Assembly: GCA_002995625.1 (NCBI GenBank)
Contig: PVBP01000005.1
Coordinates: 1 to 64,000 of the forward strand
DNA: 64,000 bases
Direction: 5' to 3'
Origin: Lysobacteraceae bacterium
GTDB lineage: Bacteria > Pseudomonadota > Gammaproteobacteria > Xanthomonadales > Ahniellaceae
The notes below the pieces were generated by a model, which made no database searches, was not told where the DNA came from, and worked only from the letters and a program-made list of their open reading frames with translations. Shown one piece after another: positions 59,346 through 64,000 of this stretch (its first letter is position 1; each line of letters begins with the position of its first letter). A program made the translations under genes and the position numbers.

Positions 59346-60569
59346 ATGATGCGCCCACTCGCCCTGCTCGCCCTGTCCCTCGGCGTGCTGACCTCCCCGG
59401 TCGGCGCGCAATCGATCAACTTCACCAACGCGAACCCGCAGGTGGCCATCCAGCTGCTGCCCGGCTCGCAGCTTTCGATCGATGCGCAAGGCAACGTCAA
59501 TGCCGAATGTGCGTCGACGCCGGAGGGCTGCCAGCGGCTGACCCAGGGGGGCGGCGGCTCGCAATGTGGCAGCGGGGCGACCATCGGCTCGCTGGTCGTG
59601 ACCAATCCAGGTCCCGCGCCCGGACCCTACCCCGGCGGGTCGAACATCACGGTCGTCGCACAGAACGTCGCCAACGCGGCCATCTGCGTCCGCGATGCCG
59701 TCGTCCTTCCCGCGCAGACCGCTGTGACCGTGAGCGGCTGGGGTGGCAACGTCACGCCGACCGGATCGACCATCTCGCAGGTCGTGACCATGCCGTCGCA
59801 GCCGTCCACCACCTATCGCCTCCGGCTCGTCTGCTACGGATCGACCGGCAGCGACACCAAGACGATCGATGTCACCACGTCGACCGTCACCGAGCCGCCA
59901 CCGACCGACTGTCCGCCGCCCCCGGTCGCGCCCTACACGACAGTCAACGCCGGGTCGACGACGACGCGCATCATCCGGGGTCCGGGTGGCAGCACGCTGC
60001 CGATCCGAAACGTCGAGGGATGGGAGTCGCTGCCGAATCTCTTCCAGGGCTTCCCGAATCCGTTCCCGCAGACCGGAACCTCGGGCCAGCTCCTCGATAC
60101 GCCCGACACCATCCGCATCCTCCGTTTCACGGTGCCGCAGAACTACTCGGCGCCACCGGTGTTCTCGATCGTGTTCAACTCCTGGCCCAATGGCTTCGAG
60201 CAGGGTCTTGACGCCTACGTGTCGGTCTCGACCTGCCCCGGCGACTTCCGGATCCCGACCGCGACCCAGAACGGCACGACCAGTGATCCCACCTTTGCCG
60301 AGGGCTGTCGGAACTGGCGTGACGAGGCATTTGCCTGGGCGTTCGGTTTCGGGACCGGTCGCATCAACTGGCGAGACCCGTCGATCGCGGGCAATCCTGC
60401 CACCTCGACGCCGGCCCATTGCGTGCTCGAACGCGGGCGAACCTACTACCTCAACATGTACATGATGCGCCCCAACGCGAATCGGACGTTGAACGACTTC
60501 ACCGACAACGCGTCCAGCGTCTGCGGGATCAACAATCCCTGTGGTCACCTGACCAGCGCCGGGAACTGA
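59346..60569 (+). CDS. Exported protein of unknown function
   Basis: This 407-residue protein has a signal peptide (LALLALSLGVLTSPVGAQ, cleavage after residue 22). Residues 90-190 form an Ig-like beta domain (ITVVAQNVANAAICVRDAVV ... TYRLRLVCYGSTGSDTKTIDVTTSTV) followed by a Pro/Cys hinge (TEPPPTDCPPPP) and a C-terminal domain of about 200 residues with Asn, Trp and Cys conserved-looking positions (NWRDEAFAWAFGFG). The Cys are even enough in number for disulfides, in keeping with export and DsbC use. No known family is recognised. It may be a secreted binding protein. Confidence 0.75.
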   Translation: MMRPLALLALSLGVLTSPVGAQSINFTNANPQVAIQLLPGSQLSIDAQGNVNAECASTPEGCQRLTQGGGGSQCGSGATIGSLVVTNPGPAPGPYPGGSNITVVAQNVANAAICVRDAVVLPAQTAVTVSGWGGNVTPTGSTISQVVTMPSQPSTTYRLRLVCYGSTGSDTKTIDVTTSTVTEPPPTDCPPPPVAPYTTVNAGSTTTRIIRGPGGSTLPIRNVEGWESLPNLFQGFPNPFPQTGTSGQLLDTPDTIRILRFTVPQNYSAPPVFSIVFNSWPNGFEQGLDAYVSVSTCPGDFRIPTATQNGTTSDPTFAEGCRNWRDEAFAWAFGFGTGRINWRDPSIAGNPATSTPAHCVLERGRTYYLNMYMMRPNANRTLNDFTDNASSVCGINNPCGHLTSAGN

Positions 60570-60589
60570 CAGGGCCGCCGCGCATCGAA

Positions 60590-60622
60590 GTCGGATCGGG
60601 GGCCGCTCGGCCGGCCTCCGAC
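60590..60622 (+). terminator. Possible nested hairpin terminator
   Basis: An outer stem GTCGGA/TCCGAC encloses an inner stem GGCCG/CGGCC. It lies 21 nt after the stop. There is no U-tract, so termination strength is uncertain. Confidence 0.3.
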
Positions 60623-60761
60623 CCCGGGCCAAGGCGCCAATCGCCGCGGCAAACGGCGCTTCAAGCGGCCCTGGGCCGGTGCCCGTTCCAGCGAGGACGC
60701 CAGCGCGCTTCGAGCGCGCGGCGCCCTCGCATCGTTCCTTCGTCCATCCACACCGAACCCC

Positions 60762-61682
60762 ATGCCCGCACCCAACTCGCTCGTCGTCGCCGTCGTCCTC
60801 TTTCTCCTCCTCGCCATGGTCCGGGCCGGCGCGGCCCTCGCGCTGGATGACGACGTCGTGATCCTCTCGCGCGGCGGCAGCGCGGTCACGGTCGCCGACC
60901 TGCGCGCGCGACTGATGGAGGTTCCGCCCGAGGATCGAGCCGAGTTCATTGCCGATCGTCGGCGGCTCGACACGACGCTGCGCCAGCTGCTGGAGACCCG
61001 CCAGCTGGCCGACGCGGGCCGGCGCGACGGCATCGACCAGTCACCGGAATACCAGGCGGCCGTGCGGCTCGGCACCGAACGGGCGCTGGCCGCGCTCTAC
61101 AACCAGAAGCTGCGCGCCGAGGGGCTCGCCAAGGCGGACCTCGAACAGGTCGCCCGGGAGCGCTTCCTCGCCAACCCGCCCCCCGCGAGCTGGACGATCG
61201 AGGCCCGGCACGTTCTCGTGAAGCCGTTCGACGACCGCAATGCCGCGTTCGCGAAGGCCAGCGAGATCCTCGAACGCGCACGTGCCGGAGAGTCGATCGA
61301 AGCGCTGGCCGCCCGCTACTCCGACGACCGGGGCTCCCGCGATACCGGCGGACTGATCAAGGGGCCCTCCGAGTCGTTCGATCCGGCGTTCTCGGCCGCG
61401 GTGCTGGCTCTCGAGAAGCCGGGCGATCTCGCGCCGGTCACGGAAACGCGTTTCGGCTTCCATGTCATCCAGCTGGTCGCCAAGACCGAGGCCGGACGGC
61501 CGCGCTTCGAGAGCGTCCGCGAGCAGCTGATCGAGGAAGTGGCCGACAGCGTCGCCCGTCGCCACATCATTGCGAGCCATGAGCGGCTGTTCGCGGATCC
61601 GCCCGAGCTCAACGAGGCGGCCATCGAACGGCTCCTCCGGGATCCGGAGTCGGTGGTCCGCCCGCCCAGCGCCAACCGTTGA
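60762..61682 (+). CDS. Exported parvulin-type peptidyl-prolyl isomerase
   Basis: This 306-residue protein has an N-terminal signal or anchor (LVVAVVLFLLLAMVRAGAALA), an N-terminal helical chaperone-like region (residues 40-140) and a parvulin domain (residues 145-245). The latter has IEARHVLVKPFDDRNAAFAKASEILERARAGESIEALAARYSDD, GGLIKGPSESFDPAFSAAVLALEKPGDLAPV and ETRFGFHVIQLV, all family hallmarks. It would catalyse cis-trans prolyl isomerisation during folding of exported proteins, like SurA or PrsA. It precedes the Wzm/Wzt exporter genes on the same strand by about 100 nt, but whether they share a transcript is unclear. Confidence 0.92.
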   Translation: MPAPNSLVVAVVLFLLLAMVRAGAALALDDDVVILSRGGSAVTVADLRARLMEVPPEDRAEFIADRRRLDTTLRQLLETRQLADAGRRDGIDQSPEYQAAVRLGTERALAALYNQKLRAEGLAKADLEQVARERFLANPPPASWTIEARHVLVKPFDDRNAAFAKASEILERARAGESIEALAARYSDDRGSRDTGGLIKGPSESFDPAFSAAVLALEKPGDLAPVTETRFGFHVIQLVAKTEAGRPRFESVREQLIEEVADSVARRHIIASHERLFADPPELNEAAIERLLRDPESVVRPPSANR

Positions 61683-61782
61683 GTCGGCCGCGGACGGAGT
61701 CCGCGCGCGGCGCCTGCGGCTCCCTGCACGCCCGCCGATGCCGGCGCTGGACCAGTCCGGCGTTCGCGTGCAGGATCGCGCG

Positions 61783-62565
61783 ATGACTGCGCAAGCAAAC
61801 CACCTGCTGCTGCGCCGGCTCGTCGAGCGGGAGTTCTCGCAGCGCTATCTCGGCAGCCTGTCCGGGCCGGCGTGGGCGCTCCTGCAGCCGCTGCTGCTGC
61901 TGGCGGTCTACGCGCTCGTGTTCGTGCAGATCCTGCGGGTCCGACTGCCGGCCGGTGACACCCCGCTTGACGTGGTTCCATTCCTCGTGGCCGGCCTCTG
62001 GCCCTGGGCGGCTTTCGCCGAGTCGCTGAACCGGGGTGTCGCCGCGGTGCCGGAGAACGCCGCGCTTCTGGCGAAGGTCGCGCTACCGAGATCCCTGCTC
62101 GTCGTCGCGCCCGTGATCGTCGCGTTCGCGGTCCATGGCGTGGGCCTCGTCGTCGTCGGGATCGCCCTCGCGCTCTGGGGTCGCCCGTTCGACGCGTCCG
62201 GGCTGCTGCCCGCCACCGTGGCCTACCTGCTGCTGGGAGGGTTTACCCTCGGGATCGCCCTGCTGCTCGCGGCGTGGAACGTCTTCGTCCGCGACGTCGG
62301 ACAGATCCTCGGCCAGGCCCTGACGCTGCTCTTCTTCCTGTCGCCGGTGTTCTTCACGCGCGAGATGGTGCCCGAGGCCTTCCGGGTCGCCTTCGATCTC
62401 AATCCTCTGTCGATCTATCTCGATCTGATCCGCGCGGCGCTGCTGGCGACCGACGTCGACCTGTTGCCGGCCTTCGCGAAGGCCGCTGCGGTGGCCGCCT
62501 TCGCCCTGGTCCTCGGGCTCGCGGTCTTCCAGCGGCTGTCGCCGCATTTCGAGGACTTCGCGTGA
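61783..62565 (+). CDS. wzm: ABC transporter permease for polysaccharide export (Wzm-like)
   Basis: This 260-residue inner-membrane protein has six helices of the ABC-2 polysaccharide exporter type: VEREFSQRYLGSLSGPAWALLQPLLLLAVYALVFVQIL at the N terminus, LPRSLLVVAPVIVAFAVHG, and RDVGQILGQALTLLFFLSPVFFTREMVPE. The amphipathic N-terminal reentrant helix and the FFLSPVFF segment are characteristic of Wzm/TagG proteins. It exports an undecaprenyl-linked glycan, such as O-antigen, to the periplasm. ATG 61783 is preferred over 61738 because the domain starts there and CAGGATCG precedes it. Confidence 0.92.
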   Translation: MTAQANHLLLRRLVEREFSQRYLGSLSGPAWALLQPLLLLAVYALVFVQILRVRLPAGDTPLDVVPFLVAGLWPWAAFAESLNRGVAAVPENAALLAKVALPRSLLVVAPVIVAFAVHGVGLVVVGIALALWGRPFDASGLLPATVAYLLLGGFTLGIALLLAAWNVFVRDVGQILGQALTLLFFLSPVFFTREMVPEAFRVAFDLNPLSIYLDLIRAALLATDVDLLPAFAKAAAVAAFALVLGLAVFQRLSPHFEDFA

Positions 62566-63773
62566 GCTCCGGGACGCTCGCCCGGATGCGGGGCGTGACC
62601 AAGCGCTTCCCGAAGGTCGCCCGGCGCCGCGATCGCGGTCGCGCCTTCCTGCAGCTCCTGACCGGCTGGGGCGCGCCGACCGCGACGACGGTCCTCGAGG
62701 GCATCGATCTCGAGATCCGGCGCGGGGAATCGCTCGGACTCATCGGCGAGAACGGCGCCGGCAAGTCCACGCTGCTCAAGGTGCTGACCGGAGTCCTGGC
62801 CCCGAGCGAGGGCGAGGTCCGGATCGACGGCTCGGTTGCGGCATTGCTCGAACTCGGCGCGGGCTTCCATCCCGAGTTCAGCGGTCGCGACAATCTGCGC
62901 ATGGCGGCCGCGCTGATGGGCTTCGCGCCCGGTGAACTCGAGGCGCGCGAGGCGGAGATCCTCGCGTTCGCCGACATCGGGCGCTACATCGACGAGCCGA
63001 TCAAGCACTACTCGTCGGGCATGGTCGTCCGGCTCGGCTTCGCGCTGGTCGCCGCGCGCCGTCCGGACCTGCTCATCACCGACGAGATCCTCGCGGTCGG
63101 CGACGAGGCCTTCCAGCGCAAGTGCATCCGCTGGATCGAGGATTACCTCGGCGGCGGCGGCACGCTGCTGCTGGTGTCCCACAGCATGTACCAGGTGCAG
63201 AAGCTGTGCCGCCACGCGATCTGGCTCGAGCACGGCCGGATCCGCGCATCCGGCGACGTCTACGACGTGACCCAGGACTACCTCGCCGCGCAGGAACGGC
63301 GCATCGCCCGCGAGGCCGGGATGTCGCCGCAGGAATCGCCGGGGACCCTCGCCGGCGTCGAGTTCAGTCTCGCCGCGGTCCGCGTCAATGGGCACGACGG
63401 CGAGGCGCCGGTGTATCTCGCGGCCGGCGACACGCTGGCGATCGATCTCGACGTGCGAAGCCGGGAGGGCAGGGCGCCGGTCGCGGCCTTCGGCATCGTC
63501 CGCGCGGACGGCACGCCCGTGTTCGGCACCACCAGCGAGATCGCGCAGGTGCCCGCGACGGTCGATGCCGACGGGCTCGCGCGCTTCCGCGTCGAGCTCC
63601 CGAACCTCGTCCTGCTGCCGGGCGCCTACAGCGTGCGATTCCATGCGCTCGACCCGGAGGGCCTGCGCGTCTTCGACACGCTCGAGCGCGGCTTCGTCGT
63701 CCGCGGCCACACCCGCGAGCTCGGCGTCGTCCGCCTCGCGCATCGCTGGGTCCAGCCGGCCGGCCGCGGATGA
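62562..63773 (+). CDS. wzt: ABC transporter ATP-binding protein with C-terminal glycan-binding domain (Wzt-like)
   Basis: This 403-residue protein contains an ABC ATPase (Walker A GENGAGKSTLL, about residues 63-73; LLELGAGFHPEFSGRDNLRMAAALMG; signature HYSSGMVVRLGFALV; Walker B LLITDEILAVGDEAF) and a C-terminal beta-sandwich of about 140 residues (residues 260-400). In Wzt of ABC-dependent O-antigen systems this domain recognises the terminal modification of the finished glycan. GTG 62562 overlaps the permease stop (GTGA). Confidence 0.93.
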   Translation: MSSGTLARMRGVTKRFPKVARRRDRGRAFLQLLTGWGAPTATTVLEGIDLEIRRGESLGLIGENGAGKSTLLKVLTGVLAPSEGEVRIDGSVAALLELGAGFHPEFSGRDNLRMAAALMGFAPGELEAREAEILAFADIGRYIDEPIKHYSSGMVVRLGFALVAARRPDLLITDEILAVGDEAFQRKCIRWIEDYLGGGGTLLLVSHSMYQVQKLCRHAIWLEHGRIRASGDVYDVTQDYLAAQERRIAREAGMSPQESPGTLAGVEFSLAAVRVNGHDGEAPVYLAAGDTLAIDLDVRSREGRAPVAAFGIVRADGTPVFGTTSEIAQVPATVDADGLARFRVELPNLVLLPGAYSVRFHALDPEGLRVFDTLERGFVVRGHTRELGVVRLAHRWVQPAGRG

Positions 63774-64000
63774 TCGCCGAGCCGCCGATCCGCGTGATCG
63801 TCCCGGTGCACGATGGCTGGGACGTGCTCGAAGCCTGCCTTGCAAGTCTCCGGCGAACCGTGCGGGCGCCGCATCGCGTCGAACTGGTCGACGATGCCTC
63901 GCCCGATCCGCGCGTCCGACCGATGCTCGCGAGCGTCGTCGCGCGAGATCCCGACCGCTTCGCGCTCTACGTGCAGGACGAGAACCTCGGCTTCGTCGCG
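63770..64000 (+). CDS. Family 2 glycosyltransferase, truncated at window end
   Basis: Only the first 77 residues are visible. They show the GT2 start IRVIVPVHDGWDVLEACLASL and the nucleotide-binding LVDDASPDPRV, followed by DPDRFALYVQDENLGFV. It starts with an ATG overlapping the wzt stop (ATGA), so it belongs to the same polysaccharide operon and probably adds a sugar to the exported glycan. Confidence 0.88.
   Translation, partial: MIAEPPIRVIVPVHDGWDVLEACLASLRRTVRAPHRVELVDDASPDPRVRPMLASVVARDPDRFALYVQDENLGFVA

Overview
The window is a GC-rich (by eye about 70% G+C) chromosomal segment from a gammaproteobacterium, most likely Xanthomonadales/Lysobacterales or a close uncultured relative. The evidence is the Xps-type gene order of the type II secretion operon (E-F-G-H-I-J-K-L-M-N-D with no separate gspC), the xerD-dsbC pair, the presence of etfBA and etfQO, an IPTL-CTERM-like protein, and a full-length single-chain PurL. 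No rRNA, tRNA, CRISPR array or insertion sequence was seen. Long antisense open frames are common because of the base composition and were discarded.

Layout. 1-6.5 kb: a truncated L,D-transpeptidase, a GT-C-like membrane protein, an exported RidA-family protein, a YceI-cytochrome b561-YceI operon, a YfcF-type glutathione transferase and a basic H1-like protein. 6.6-12 kb: a secreted M14 carboxypeptidase ending in a DGFE-type tail, a divergent IPTL-CTERM-like secreted protein and a cardiolipin-synthase-like phospholipase D. 12-21 kb: Sua5, an MgtC/DUF4010 membrane protein, phosphoglycerate kinase, a GT39 glycosyltransferase, pyruvate kinase, a TonB_C-like exported protein, an MscS channel and an ACT-domain protein. 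20.8-24.6 kb: acetoacetyl-CoA synthetase and etfBA. 24.7-31 kb: four exported proteins (CpcT/CpeT-like protein, Tat-exported nitrilase-fold protein, TonB-dependent receptor, Tat-exported flavin amine oxidase). 31.1-34.9 kb: an ATP-grasp ligase coupled to ETF-ubiquinone oxidoreductase, AlkB and a HicBA module. 35-38.5 kb: an Mla-type lipid ABC transporter operon. 38.6-45 kb: an RDD protein, xerD-dsbC and purL. 45-57.3 kb: the type II secretion operon, headed by an unknown membrane protein and ended by a small lipoprotein. 57.5-64 kb: two unknown exported proteins, a parvulin-type isomerase, a Wzm/Wzt polysaccharide exporter and the start of a glycosyltransferase.

The most interesting part is the 24.7-31 kb block. 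It lies between etfBA and etfQO, and all four products carry export signals. The nitrilase-fold protein has Ser where the family has its catalytic Cys. A 19-nt sequence occurs twice as exact reverse complements, once just before the CpcT-like gene and once between the nitrilase-fold gene and the receptor gene. This suggests a co-regulated periplasmic uptake-and-processing system for an unidentified substrate. The operator resembles FadR/GntR-type sites.

A second theme is transcription start architecture. Six genes (sua5, pyk, alkB, the RDD gene, xerD and the gene at 45017) have a -10-like hexamer exactly 6 nt before the start codon, which predicts leaderless mRNAs. The RDD gene and xerD would use overlapping divergent hexamers in a 22-bp gap.
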